Shown: positions 13,457-22,872 of the stretch, piece after piece | Numbering within the stretch: position 1 is the stretch's first letter | Layout: the number at the start of each line of letters is the position of its first letter | Origin: Nitrospinota bacterium | Lineage (GTDB): Bacteria > Nitrospinota_A > UBA7883 > JACRGQ01 | Assembly: GCA_016217735.1 (NCBI GenBank) | Contig: JACRGQ010000040.1 | Coordinates: forward strand, 1 to 41,210 | Reading direction: 5' to 3' | DNA: 41,210 bases | The notes under the pieces: model-generated | Seen by the model: only the letters and a program-made list of their open reading frames with translations | Databases searched by the model: none | What the model was told of the DNA's origin: nothing | Position numbers and translations under genes: made by a program

Positions 13457-16207
13457 ATGAATGGCGGAATGGGTCGCATTATGGCCGGAAAAATTCGCCT
13501 TGTAATGTTGATAGCTCTCTCCTTGCTCCCGCTGTGCGCGTCCGCGGCGGAGCGTGATGCCTGCCAGGCATGCCATGCCGATAAAACCCTTGCCGTAAAA
13601 CGGGGAGATGCCGCCGTCTCCCTGTTCGTCGATCCCGCCGCGCTGGACCGCTCGGTGCATAAAGGTCTCGATTGCGCCGATTGCCACACCACCGCAAAGC
13701 TGAAAAAGGGGGTGCATAAGGAGGGCCTGGACGCGGTGGTGTGCGGCCGGTGCCACGGCGATGTGGCGATTGATTACCAGACGGGGGGGCATCACCAACA
13801 GGCGAAAGAGGGGGGCGGCGCCGTACCCGTCTGCGCTTTTTGCCACGGCAACGGGCATTCGGTACCCGCCGCGCGTGAACGGATGGCGCGCGTTCACCGC
13901 GCCAACCTGGCGGAGCTTTGCGGCGGTTGCCATAGCGAAGGAAAAGCGCCGCATACATGGCGAAAGCCCGGCGGCGTGGAGCGGAACTTCAGCGATGCGA
14001 TCCACGGACGCGCGTTTTATGCCAAAGGGCTGTTGGCCGCCCCCACCTGCGCCGATTGTCACGAAAGCCATCGCGTGCTTCCCGCCACCAATCGTCTTTC
14101 GTCGGTCGCCCCGCACAATCAACCCGCCACATGCGAACGCTGCCATGAAGGGATGGGGAAGCGCCACGCGGGAATCCTCAAAAGCGCGGCGGGCGCAAAA
14201 GGGCGGATCGCCTGCGCCACCTGCCACCCGGTACACCGGCGGACGCCCGTCATGGCCGCGCGCGCGGGAAAAAGCGAGGCCGAGTGCCTGAAATGTCACG
14301 CCGCACCCATTGCCGGGACGGCCAAACCAGTCGTCGCCGCCGACACGGCGGAGCTTGCCGCATCGGTGCATGCCGGCATCCCCTGCATCACCTGTCATAC
14401 CGGCGCTTTGGCAAAAAAGGGGAAACATGACATCCGCATGGAGAACGTGGCATGCGCCAACTGCCACGCCCGCTTTGCGGATGAATATGAACAGAGCACC
14501 CACGGCAGGCTCCGCGCGGCGGGAAACGGGAACGCGCCATACTGCACCGATTGCCACGGCAGCCACGGCATCAAAAATCACCGCGATGTGACGGCGGCCA
14601 CGTATCACAACGCCATCCCAAAACTCTGCGGCAGATGCCACGGTGGCGGCAAAGGCGGGAAGCCGTATCCGGCGGAGTACGACTATACCCGGAGCGTGCA
14701 TGGCAAAGGGGTGGAACTGAAAGGATTGACCGTCGCGGCGGTCTGCACCGATTGCCACAGCAGTCATTTGATAGTGAACAAAGGGGATCCGCGCTCCGCG
14801 GTACACCGCGACAATGTCACCGCCACCTGCGCCGATTGCCACCGTGGCATTTACACGGCCTATGTAAAGGGTGTTCATTATTCGGAAGAACCGGGGAAAA
14901 TGGCCGGCCGCCCCACCTGCGTTGATTGCCACACCGCCCACAGGATCGGCGAAACCGGAAAAAGCGAGTTCATGGTGAGCGTGACCGGCGCATGTGGAAA
15001 CTGCCACAAGGATCTGGCCCAAAAATATCTCTCCTCCATGCATGGAAAAACCTGGCGGCTCGGCTATATGAAATCGGCGAAATGCGCCGATTGCCACAAC
15101 CCGCACATGACCCTCGCGGTGGACGATCCGGCAAGCGAAGTTGGCCCGGCGAAACGGCTGGAAACCTGCCGCAAATGCCATCCTTCGGCGGAGCCGCGGT
15201 TCACCTCTTTTATCGCGCACAGCGATCCGCATGACCGCGGGCGGTATCCCGCGCTGTTTTGGACGAATATGTTCATGATGGCGCTGCTTGCCGGCGTGTT
15301 CGGATTTTTTGGGCTGCACACGCTGGCGTGGCTGCCGCGCGCGCTCAGGCATGTCCGGTTGCATGGCCAGTCTCCGCGCCGCGCCGATAAATACTTTATC
15401 CGCTTCACCCTGGCGCAACGGATCACCCACCTCTTTGTCATCGTCAGTTTCCTGCTGCTTGCGGCCACCGGGCTTATGCTCAAGTTCTCGGAAACCGGCT
15501 GGGCGCGGGCGCTGGCGGTACTGTTCGGCGGCGTGGCGGGAGCGGGGCTTTTGCACCGCATCGGCGCGGTGGTGACCTTCGGTTATTTTTTCTACCACAT
15601 CGGCGAGGTGTTCTTGCGCTGGCGGCGGAGCGGCATGGGGGCCAAGGCGTTCTTTTTAGGCAAGGACTCGATGGCGCCGAACATGGATGACGTGCGCGAT
15701 TTCATCGCGACGGTGAAATGGTCCGTCGGCCAGGGGCCGCGGCCGGTCTACGACCGCTGGACCTACTGGGAAAAGTTCGACTATTTCGCCATCTTCTGGG
15801 GCGTGCCGGTGATCGGCCTCTCCGGCCTTATGCTCTGGTTCCCCGAATTGTTCACCTGGTTCCTGCCGGGATGGGCAATCAACATAGCCGCGATTATCCA
15901 TGGCGAAGAAGCGCTTTTGGCGGTAGGCTTTATTTTCACCATCCACTTTTTCAATACGGATCTCAGGCCCGACAGCTTCCCTGTCGATACCGTCATTTTC
16001 TCCGGCCGGATGACGATGGAGCGGTTTATGGAAGAACGCGGCCGCGAATACGAGCGGCGCCGCGCGGCGGGGGAGCTTGATGCGTTCATTACCGATGAAC
16101 AGTTGCCAAGACCGTATGAACGGGCCATTTTCTTTTTCGGCATGATGTTCCTTTTGACCGGACTCTTGCTTGTGGCGCTGATAATCTTCTCGGCCATCTT
16201 CGGCTGA
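13457..16207 (+). CDS. Nineteen-heme cytochrome c fused to a cytochrome b quinol module
   Basis: 916-residue inner-membrane fusion. A signal sequence ([18 protein letters not shown]) precedes a ~560-residue periplasmic domain with nineteen CXXCH sites (CQACH first, CRKCH last). From about residue 598 there are about six membrane helices of the FdnI/HydC/b561 kind, with paired His candidates for heme b: QRITHLF, LLHRIG, FFYHIGE, AIIHGEE, FTIHFFN. This order matches CbcL-like proteins, which oxidise menaquinol and pass electrons to periplasmic cytochromes, but those have far fewer c hemes. It would therefore be the quinone-linked entry (or exit) of the conduit. Three starts are in frame (13457, 13469, 13481), none with a good ribosome site; ATG 13481 gives the tightest signal peptide. 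The end converges on the NapC-like gene. Confidence 0.88.
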   Translation: MNGGMGRIMAGKIRLVMLIALSLLPLCASAAERDACQACHADKTLAVKRGDAAVSLFVDPAALDRSVHKGLDCADCHTTAKLKKGVHKEGLDAVVCGRCHGDVAIDYQTGGHHQQAKEGGGAVPVCAFCHGNGHSVPAARERMARVHRANLAELCGGCHSEGKAPHTWRKPGGVERNFSDAIHGRAFYAKGLLAAPTCADCHESHRVLPATNRLSSVAPHNQPATCERCHEGMGKRHAGILKSAAGAKGRIACATCHPVHRRTPVMAARAGKSEAECLKCHAAPIAGTAKPVVAADTAELAASVHAGIPCITCHTGALAKKGKHDIRMENVACANCHARFADEYEQSTHGRLRAAGNGNAPYCTDCHGSHGIKNHRDVTAATYHNAIPKLCGRCHGGGKGGKPYPAEYDYTRSVHGKGVELKGLTVAAVCTDCHSSHLIVNKGDPRSAVHRDNVTATCADCHRGIYTAYVKGVHYSEEPGKMAGRPTCVDCHTAHRIGETGKSEFMVSVTGACGNCHKDLAQKYLSSMHGKTWRLGYMKSAKCADCHNPHMTLAVDDPASEVGPAKRLETCRKCHPSAEPRFTSFIAHSDPHDRGRYPALFWTNMFMMALLAGVFGFFGLHTLAWLPRALRHVRLHGQSPRRADKYFIRFTLAQRITHLFVIVSFLLLAATGLMLKFSETGWARALAVLFGGVAGAGLLHRIGAVVTFGYFFYHIGEVFLRWRRSGMGAKAFFLGKDSMAPNMDDVRDFIATVKWSVGQGPRPVYDRWTYWEKFDYFAIFWGVPVIGLSGLMLWFPELFTWFLPGWAINIAAIIHGEEALLAVGFIFTIHFFNTDLRPDSFPVDTVIFSGRMTMERFMEERGREYERRRAAGELDAFITDEQLPRPYERAIFFFGMMFLLTGLLLVALIIFSAIFG

Positions 16208-16223
16208 TGCCGGTCAATACATC

Positions 16224-18209
16224 TTATTGCGCTACGGGAGCTTCCGGCGGCGGGGCGATTCCGTCAAGCTTCTTCTTGATATCCTTGGCGGCGCGTTTGA
16301 TCGGCTTTGGATTGTGCATGCCGTGGCTGCCGTCGTTTACGATGCCCAGGACGAACGCCTGGGCGTTTTCAACGGCCAGTTTCTGATCCGCTGACAGGTT
16401 CATTTTTCCGGCGCGGGCGGTGCCGGCGCGCAACTCATCGATGAGGGCGTCCATGTCTTTCACCCCCTTTTTCATTTTTTCCGCGTAGGCGGGATCTTTG
16501 TGGCAAGCTGCGCAATCCTCCGGCGTCACGTTTTTGCCGTTCATCAGGTGGCACCTGGTGCAGGGGAAATCGAGGCTCTTCATGCTCGGCTCATCCACCG
16601 CGTTCCATCGTCCCTGAATGATGTCGTTTTGCGGCGTATGGCACTCCTCGCATTTCTTCGTGATTTTTTTCCGGTGATGGCACGGGGCGCATCCCGCCTT
16701 GTCGATGGTCAGTTCGGCATGTTTCACCGCGATGCTGTGGCACCGCTGGCATTCAAACCCGGCTCCGGCGTGGGTCTTGTGATTGAACGGCAGGCCGGCA
16801 TACAGCGGGGCGGCCTTGTCCAGGTAGAAGTGGCAGGTGAGGCAATCGGCGTTTGGCTTCCGTTCCTTTATGCCGGCCGGCGGCAGGGCAAGTGAAACTT
16901 TTGCCTGTGTGCCGATATCCGCGAGGGAGGCCCGCGCCGCTTCCAGTATCTCGTTCGCATAACGGACGTTATGCACGATGTTGCCGTGCGCGACGATGTC
17001 CAGGTTTCCGCGCAGGGCGGCCAATTTTGTTTTTGCCCCTTTGCCGGCCAAGTGTCCCTCCAGTTCAGCCGCCGCGTTTTTCAGCGCGGCGACACGCTCA
17101 TCGGCGGCGCGTTGCCACGTTTTGATAAGTTTGCTAAAGCCCCGTCCGTGGCAGGTGTCGCAGCTTTTGCCGCTGGCATAGTAGGAGCCGGGGGCTTTTT
17201 CACCCGCAACCGTCAGGCCGTGGGAGATGTGGCAACCCCGGCAGTTCAGCCCGATTTGAAACATCCGGTTCGGCAAGGAAGGAACGCCGCTGGCCCCTTC
17301 GCCGGTGAAAAGGGTAATCGTGGCGTTGTGGTGCGACGGATGGCAGGTTTGGCAGTCCGCCGCCGTTTTGGCGTCGCCGGGGCGGAGCTTGTGTTCGATG
17401 GCAAGGTGGCACCGCATACATTCGATCTTGTTTTCGGAAATATGCGTTTGGTGCATAAGGCCGGTGTCGCTGAACTGGTTGAGCCGTTCGCTATCCCAGT
17501 GGCACGCGAAACAGTTTTGCTTGGCGACGGGGCCGGTTCCCATAACGGTGTGGCTGTGGCAGGTCTGGCAGGCCAGCTTCTCGCGCAGCACGATACCGTG
17601 GTCATAGCGCAGCTCACCGGCCTTCGAGCGGCGCGCCATCACATCGCGGGCGTGGCAGACGGTGCATTCGGCCTGTTTCGGCGTGCCGCCCCCTTCTTCC
17701 GTTTTAAAGTGGCAGAGATAACAGGCGGTCGCCGTGACGGTGATATGCAGTCCCTGCACGATCTGCGAGTGGCAACTGGTGCAGCGGAGTTTCTTTCCCC
17801 GTTTCAAATCTCCCAGGTGCGGGACGTGGTCGAACACCACTCCTTCTTTGTAGTTGACCCTCCCCTTGAGGAGGCGCGTTTCGTGACAGCCGGTCCGGAG
17901 GCAGCTTTCATCGGGTATCTCGGCCCACGGGCGCGATTTTTTATAGGTGAGCGAGGTGTATTTCACCAATTGCACCAAGCCGTTCAGTTTGCCGGCGATG
18001 GCCCCTTTAAGGCCGGGGGCGAAGTGGCATTCGATGCATTCGACCTTTTTGTGCGAGGAGTTCCGCCAACTGTCGTAAAACGGCTGCATGTAGTGGCATG
18101 TAACGCAGAAGCTGGAGCGGGAAGTGAAAACAGCCAAGCCGGCGGTGAGGATCGCAAGACCGAAAAGCGAAAACGCGGCGATGGCGAGAGCTCGTTTGAG
18201 CTTACCCAT
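16224..18209 (-). CDS. NapC/NrfH-like anchored cytochrome with 18 heme sites
   Basis: 661 residues. An N-terminal anchor helix (about 8-30) leads into a NapC/NrfH-type start, [14 protein letters not shown], where the CXXCHxM pattern is that of quinol-oxidising NrfH-like proteins, then CIECH. The third site is CLRTGC-H, a CX4CH spacing. Fifteen more CXXCH sites follow (CTSCH to CAACH). Two helical segments with a His-Asn motif, [12 protein letters not shown] (about 415) and [11 protein letters not shown] (near the C-terminus), resemble the C-terminal helices of NrfA-like multiheme enzymes and suggest an internal duplication. It is probably a membrane-tethered periplasmic quinol dehydrogenase or reductase. 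The gene converges with the 19-heme fusion gene (16-bp gap). Its promoter is the extended -10 at 18245-18253. Confidence 0.88.
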   Translation of the reverse strand: MGKLKRALAIAAFSLFGLAILTAGLAVFTSRSSFCVTCHYMQPFYDSWRNSSHKKVECIECHFAPGLKGAIAGKLNGLVQLVKYTSLTYKKSRPWAEIPDESCLRTGCHETRLLKGRVNYKEGVVFDHVPHLGDLKRGKKLRCTSCHSQIVQGLHITVTATACYLCHFKTEEGGGTPKQAECTVCHARDVMARRSKAGELRYDHGIVLREKLACQTCHSHTVMGTGPVAKQNCFACHWDSERLNQFSDTGLMHQTHISENKIECMRCHLAIEHKLRPGDAKTAADCQTCHPSHHNATITLFTGEGASGVPSLPNRMFQIGLNCRGCHISHGLTVAGEKAPGSYYASGKSCDTCHGRGFSKLIKTWQRAADERVAALKNAAAELEGHLAGKGAKTKLAALRGNLDIVAHGNIVHNVRYANEILEAARASLADIGTQAKVSLALPPAGIKERKPNADCLTCHFYLDKAAPLYAGLPFNHKTHAGAGFECQRCHSIAVKHAELTIDKAGCAPCHHRKKITKKCEECHTPQNDIIQGRWNAVDEPSMKSLDFPCTRCHLMNGKNVTPEDCAACHKDPAYAEKMKKGVKDMDALIDELRAGTARAGKMNLSADQKLAVENAQAFVLGIVNDGSHGMHNPKPIKRAAKDIKKKLDGIAPPPEAPVAQ

Positions 18210-18244
18210 AAGATTTTTTAAACCTTCCCCGAATTGATGGCTGC

Positions 18245-18253
18245 ATTATACCA
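18245..18253 (-). promoter_or_regulatory. Extended -10 promoter of the NapC-like cytochrome
   Basis: Minus strand TGGTATAAT: a perfect TATAAT with a TGn extension, 36 bp upstream of the ATG at 18209. GGAAGG lies between the two, about 13 bases before the start codon. The -35 region is weak. Confidence 0.5.
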
Positions 18254-18341
18254 TCCCGCGCGGGGCGGAAGAAGGGGGATGGCGTTTTTCCGCATCTCCC
18301 GCATCGCCGGGGAGGCGCGGACGTATTACAATATAAGCATA

Positions 18342-21074
18342 ATGCCCGACATGAAATTTTACCGCTGTTCCGTCGCCGATACGGCCGCCGCGCTGCGGAC
18401 CGACCCGCATAACGGACTCTCCGGGGAGGAGGCGGCGCGCCGCCTGAAGGCCAGCGGCCCCAACCGGATCGAAAAAATAAACAAGCGTTCCATGCCGCGC
18501 ATTGCGCTGGAACAGTTGACCGACCTGTTGGTTATCATCCTTATTGCGGCGGGCCTCATCTCCGTATATCTGGGAGTGTACCGCGACGCGCTGCTTATGT
18601 TCGGCATCGTGGCGGCAAACACCGGCATCCGTTTCTACCAGGAATATAAAGCGGAAAAAATAATCGAGGCGCTCGTCGCCATGATGATACCCGAAGCGAA
18701 GGTGGTGCGCGATGGTTCGGTGCTGGAGATCAGCGCGCTGCACCTCGTCCCCGGCGACGTGGTGCTGATGGAGGAGGGGGACGGCGTACCGGCCGACATC
18801 CGTCTTGCCGAAAGCGAAAATTTCGCAACCAACGATTTCCTCCTCACCGGCGAAACGATGCCGCAGCCTAAAAGCCACGCGCTGGCCATCACGCGCGACG
18901 TGCCGGTGACCAACCAGGACAACTGTGTCTTCAGCGGCGTGACGGTGGCGCGCGGCGCGGCCCGCGGCATCGTTTTCGCCACCGGCATGAACAGCGAAAT
19001 CGGCCGCATCGCCGCCGGCACGGAAGAAATCGGCATGGTTCCCTCCCCCTTGCAAAAGGAGGTGGGCGACCTCGCGCGCAAGCTCACCCGCATCACGCTC
19101 GCGGTGATGGCCGTTCTGTTCGCCGTGAAGCTCCTCTTCCAAACGCCGCTGCACGAGGCGCTGGTCTTCGCCATCGGCGTGGCGGCGGCGCTGGTGCCGG
19201 AAGGAATGCCGACCCAGATATCCGTGGCGCTGGCGCTGGGGATGCGGCGGCTGGGGCGGCAAAACGCGGTGGCCAAAAAACTTTCCGCCATAGAAACCAT
19301 CGGGGCCGCCACCGCCATAGCCTCCGATAAAACCGGCACCATCACCCGCAACGAGATCACCATCAGCCACTGCCACTTCGGCGGCCGCGTCTTCTTCATC
19401 TCCGGTCACGGCTACGCCCCCATAGGCGAAATCGTCGACACGGCCGGGAAAAGCTATCACCGCGAGACCATCGGCGACCTGAAAGTCTTTTTTCTCGACG
19501 GCTATCTCGCCTCCACCGGAACCGTCCACCCCCCCGACGCCGAACACCGCGCATGGTACGCCGTGGGCGACCCCACCGACGCCGCCTTCGCCACGCTCGC
19601 CCAAAAGGCGGGGTATGATCTTGACGAGGTGGACCGCCTCTACCCCCGCATCACCCTCTTCCCCTTCGATAACGAGCGAAAGCGGATGTCGGTGGTGCGC
19701 CAACACAAGGAAAAGCGTATCGTCTTTGCCAAGGGGGCGCCCGAAACCGTGCTGGCCGCCTGCGCGTTTTATGCAACCGACGGCATCGTGAAACCGCTGA
19801 CGGACGCCGACCGCGAGCGGCTGCTGAACCTCGCCCGGAGCCACGCCATTCAATCGTTGCGGGTGCTGGCGCTGGCGTACCGGGACATCCCCCCGCGTGA
19901 AACACATACGCGGGAAGAGGCGGAAAGCGATCTGATCTTCTCCGGCATCGTCATGATGCTGGATCCCCTGCACGACGGCGTGAAGGAGGCGGTTGCCGCC
20001 GCCTACGCGGCGCATATGAAGGTGGTGATGATAACCGGCGATAACGCCGCCACCGCCAAATCGGTGGCGCACGCCATCGGCATGTTGGCCGATGGCCAAC
20101 GCCTGCCGGAGGTCATCGACGGCGAGGAACTGGAACGGATGGACGACGCGGCTGTGGATCGGACGCTGCAAGCGCGCTCGGTCATCTTCTCCCGCGTGAC
20201 GCCGCGGGACAAGCTACGCATCGTCGAAATCCTCAAAGCGCGGGGGGAGGTGGTGGCGGTCACCGGCGACGGGGTCAACGATGCGCTATCGCTCAAGCGG
20301 GCCGACATCGGCATCGCGATGGGGCTCAAGGGAAGCGAGGTGGCGCGCGAAGCGGCCGACCTCGTGCTGCTGGACGACAACTTCGCCACCATCGTCGTCG
20401 CCATCCGGGAAGGGCGCACGATCTACCGCAACCTCGAAAAGACCATAACCTCCTCCCTCACCTCGAACTTTGGCGAGCTTTCCTGCGTGCTGCTCGGTTT
20501 CGCGGGAGGCTTTTGGGGCATTCCCCAACCATTACTGGCGGTGCAAATTCTCGCGGTCGACCTCATCGGCGAAATGCTCCCGCTCACCTTCCTGACCTAC
20601 GACCCGCCGGAGCCGGGCCTCATGACCCGCCCGCCGCGTTCACTGCATCACCACATCATCAACCGGGAAACGCTTCCGAACATCATCTTCTTCGGCTTTC
20701 TCATGGGGCTGTTCGCGTTCGGCGCGTTCATGGGAATCTACTACGGCCACGCGCACGAAACGCTGCATTACGAGCGGGCGCTGGCCGCCGCCTACAGCGC
20801 CATCGTCCTCTGCCAGTTCATGAATATCCTCTCGCGCCGCACGGACAAGTCGGTCTTCGGCGTCTACCTGTTTACCAACGGCCATCTGCTGGCCGCCTTC
20901 TTCGCCTCGCTCCTCTTCGTGCTGGCGATTGTCTACGTGCCGTGGATCAACCCCTTTTTCCACACCGCGCCGCTCACCGCCGCGGAATGGCGCTACCCGC
21001 TGGCCGCCGCCGCCCTCTTCCTGGTGGCGCACGAGTTGCGAAAGGCGCTCCGCCCCTCCCCCGCCGCCGCCTGA
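18342..21074 (+). CDS. P2-type cation-transporting ATPase
   Basis: About 910-residue ion pump of the P2 group. Features in order: N-terminal cytosolic domain (DPHNGLSGEEAARRL), actuator motif TGETMP in place of the usual TGES (the catalytic Glu is kept), TM4 VPEGMPTQ, phosphorylation site DKTGT, nucleotide-binding KGAPE, hinge TGDGVNDALSLK, then the C-terminal membrane helices. TM6 reads AVDLIGEMLP, with Asp and Glu where SERCA-type pumps have Asn and Asp; it looks more like the Na,K-ATPase motif DLGTDMVP. The ion (Ca2+, Na+, K+ or Mn2+) cannot be assigned. The start is uncertain: ATG 18342 fits the family N-terminus but lacks a clear ribosome site, and ATG 18279 has a purine run directly before it. 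Confidence 0.85.
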   Translation: MPDMKFYRCSVADTAAALRTDPHNGLSGEEAARRLKASGPNRIEKINKRSMPRIALEQLTDLLVIILIAAGLISVYLGVYRDALLMFGIVAANTGIRFYQEYKAEKIIEALVAMMIPEAKVVRDGSVLEISALHLVPGDVVLMEEGDGVPADIRLAESENFATNDFLLTGETMPQPKSHALAITRDVPVTNQDNCVFSGVTVARGAARGIVFATGMNSEIGRIAAGTEEIGMVPSPLQKEVGDLARKLTRITLAVMAVLFAVKLLFQTPLHEALVFAIGVAAALVPEGMPTQISVALALGMRRLGRQNAVAKKLSAIETIGAATAIASDKTGTITRNEITISHCHFGGRVFFISGHGYAPIGEIVDTAGKSYHRETIGDLKVFFLDGYLASTGTVHPPDAEHRAWYAVGDPTDAAFATLAQKAGYDLDEVDRLYPRITLFPFDNERKRMSVVRQHKEKRIVFAKGAPETVLAACAFYATDGIVKPLTDADRERLLNLARSHAIQSLRVLALAYRDIPPRETHTREEAESDLIFSGIVMMLDPLHDGVKEAVAAAYAAHMKVVMITGDNAATAKSVAHAIGMLADGQRLPEVIDGEELERMDDAAVDRTLQARSVIFSRVTPRDKLRIVEILKARGEVVAVTGDGVNDALSLKRADIGIAMGLKGSEVAREAADLVLLDDNFATIVVAIREGRTIYRNLEKTITSSLTSNFGELSCVLLGFAGGFWGIPQPLLAVQILAVDLIGEMLPLTFLTYDPPEPGLMTRPPRSLHHHIINRETLPNIIFFGFLMGLFAFGAFMGIYYGHAHETLHYERALAAAYSAIVLCQFMNILSRRTDKSVFGVYLFTNGHLLAAFFASLLFVLAIVYVPWINPFFHTAPLTAAEWRYPLAAAALFLVAHELRKALRPSPAAA

Positions 21075-21114
21075 CACCCTGACTTTTATCAACCCGTAAA
21101 CGGGCGGTTTCCCC

Positions 21115-21140
21115 TTCTAATCGTGATAAGATAATTAGAA
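21115..21140. promoter_or_regulatory. Inverted repeat upstream of the suf operon
   Basis: TTCTAAT (21115-21121) and ATTAGAA (21134-21140) are perfect 7-bp arms 12 bp apart. The repeat overlaps a GATAAT (21130-21135), a candidate -10 without a good -35, and ends 29 bp before sufB. It is a plausible operator for an iron-sulfur or iron-responsive regulator, but no regulator gene lies nearby and it does not clearly match IscR, SufR or Fur consensus sites. Confidence 0.45.
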
Positions 21141-21169
21141 ATCAACAAGTGTTCATTGCAGAGGTTTTT

Positions 21170-22624
21170 ATGGCCGAACCGGATAACAAACAAGATATTT
21201 CCGAATTGACTAAACGGGAATACAAATACGGTTTTACGACCGATATAGAAGCGGATGTGCTGCCCAAGGGGCTGAACGAAGGAACCGTGCGCGCCATCTG
21301 GGCAAAAAAGAACGAGCCGGACTACATGCTGGAGTTCCGGCTGGCCGCGTACCGCCAGTGGCTCACCATGAAGCACCCGAACTGGGCGCACCTGCAAATC
21401 GACCCGATAGATTTTCAAGACATCTCCTATTACTCCGCCCCGAAGAAAAAGGAAAAGCTGCAAAGCATCGACGAGGTGCCGCCGGAAATCCTGCACACCT
21501 TCGAGAAACTCGGCATACCGCTGATGGAGCAGAAACGGCTTTCCAACGTGGCGGTGGACGCGGTGTTCGATTCGGTGAGCGTGGCGACCACCCACCAGAA
21601 AAAGCTGGCCAAACAGGGGATCATCTTCTGCTCCATCTCCGAAGCGCTGCACACGCACCCCGAACTGGTGAAGAAATATCTCGGCTCGGTGGTGCCGATA
21701 ACCGACAACTTCTACGCCGCGCTCAACAGCGCCGTCTTCTCGGACGGCTCGTTCGTCTACATCCCGCCGGACACCAAATGCCCGATGGAGCTTTCCACCT
21801 ACTTCCGCATCAACACGGAAGAGACCGGCCAGTTCGAGCGGACGCTCATCATCTGCGACAAGAACAGCTCGGTGAGCTACATCGAGGGATGCACCGCCCC
21901 GGCGTTCGACACGCGGCAACTCCACGCCGCCATCGTCGAGCTGGTGGCGCTGGATAACGCCGACATCAAATACAGCACCGTGCAGAACTGGTTCGCCGGC
22001 GACCCGGATACCGGCAAGGGGGGCATCTACAACTTCGTGGTGAAGCGCGGCAAGTGCCAGGGGGTGAACAGCAAGATAAGCTGGACGCAGATAGAGACCG
22101 GCTCCGCCATCACCTGGAAATATCCAAGCTGTGTGCTGATCGGCGACAACTCGCAAGGCGAGTTCTACTCCGTGGCGCTCACCACCGGACACCAGCAGGC
22201 CGACACCGGCACCAAAATGATCCACATCGGCAAGAACACCCGCTCCGTCATCATCTCGAAAGGGATATCGGCGGACGTGGCGAGCAACGCCTACCGCGGC
22301 CTGGTCAAGGTGGCAAGCGTGGCGGAGGGCGCCCGCAATTACACCCAATGCGACAGCATGCTGGTGGGGGACAAATGCTCGGCGCACACGTTCCCTTATA
22401 TCGACGTGGGAAACGAGAACGCGCAGGTGGAGCACGAAGCCTCCACCTCGAAGATAAGCGAGGAGCAGCTTCTTTACTTCCAGCAACGCGGCATCGGGAA
22501 GGAAGAGGCGATACGGACGATACTCAACGGATTTTGCAAAGACGTATTCAACCAACTGCCGATGGAGTTCGCGGTGGAGGCGCAGAAACTGCTCGCGCTG
22601 AAACTGGAACACAGCGTCGGATAA
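21170..22624 (+). CDS. sufB: Fe-S cluster scaffold subunit SufB
   Basis: SufB is the core scaffold of the SufBC2D complex, on which Fe-S clusters are built in the cytosol. The 484-residue length is normal. Family motifs include [16 protein letters not shown], the SufB block [19 protein letters not shown] with a conserved Cys, and near the C-terminus [12 protein letters not shown] and [13 protein letters not shown]. The start is the ATG at 21170, six bases after AGAGG; an upstream in-frame GTG (21149) lies in the control region. It begins a six-gene operon (sufB, DUF2283, sufC, sufD, sufS, sufU). Confidence 0.96.
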   Translation: MAEPDNKQDISELTKREYKYGFTTDIEADVLPKGLNEGTVRAIWAKKNEPDYMLEFRLAAYRQWLTMKHPNWAHLQIDPIDFQDISYYSAPKKKEKLQSIDEVPPEILHTFEKLGIPLMEQKRLSNVAVDAVFDSVSVATTHQKKLAKQGIIFCSISEALHTHPELVKKYLGSVVPITDNFYAALNSAVFSDGSFVYIPPDTKCPMELSTYFRINTEETGQFERTLIICDKNSSVSYIEGCTAPAFDTRQLHAAIVELVALDNADIKYSTVQNWFAGDPDTGKGGIYNFVVKRGKCQGVNSKISWTQIETGSAITWKYPSCVLIGDNSQGEFYSVALTTGHQQADTGTKMIHIGKNTRSVIISKGISADVASNAYRGLVKVASVAEGARNYTQCDSMLVGDKCSAHTFPYIDVGNENAQVEHEASTSKISEEQLLYFQQRGIGKEEAIRTILNGFCKDVFNQLPMEFAVEAQKLLALKLEHSVG

Positions 22625-22649
22625 ATCCATCGAAAAGGAGAATAATTTT

Positions 22650-22871
22650 ATGGAAGCGATAAAAATTCTTGAAGGGAAACCCTCGTTAAACTGGGAGTAT
22701 GATGAGGAAGCGGATGTTTTGTATATTTCAGCGGGCGAACCCCGGCCCGCTGTCGGGAAAGACATAGGCGAAGGGGTTATCGTCCGCTATGACGAAAAGG
22801 CAAAAGAAATTGTTGGCATCACGATAGTGGGCATTATGGCGCGTGTTACAAAAGATGAAACGGCCGCATAA
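22650..22871 (+). CDS. DUF2283 small protein within the suf operon
   Basis: 73-residue cytosolic protein of the DUF2283 family, recognised by YDEEADVLYISAGEP followed by GVIVRYDEKAKEIVGITI. The function of the family is unknown; members are often near toxin-antitoxin-like or mobile genes. Here it has its own AAGGAG nine bases upstream of the ATG and ends one base before sufC, so it is co-transcribed and probably translationally coupled with sufC. Placement between sufB and sufC, which normally abut, is unusual. Confidence 0.85.
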   Translation: MEAIKILEGKPSLNWEYDEEADVLYISAGEPRPAVGKDIGEGVIVRYDEKAKEIVGITIVGIMARVTKDETAA

Positions 22872-22872
22872 A

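Noticed and set aside
13076-15598. 840-codon minus-strand open frame across the triheme and 19-heme genes
   Set aside because: It is antisense to two genes with clear heme motifs and signal peptides. Its composition follows from the reversed CXXCH-rich strand.
18246-20171. 641-codon minus-strand open frame under the P-type ATPase
   Set aside because: The plus strand has every P-type ATPase motif, and the reverse frame has no recognisable domain.
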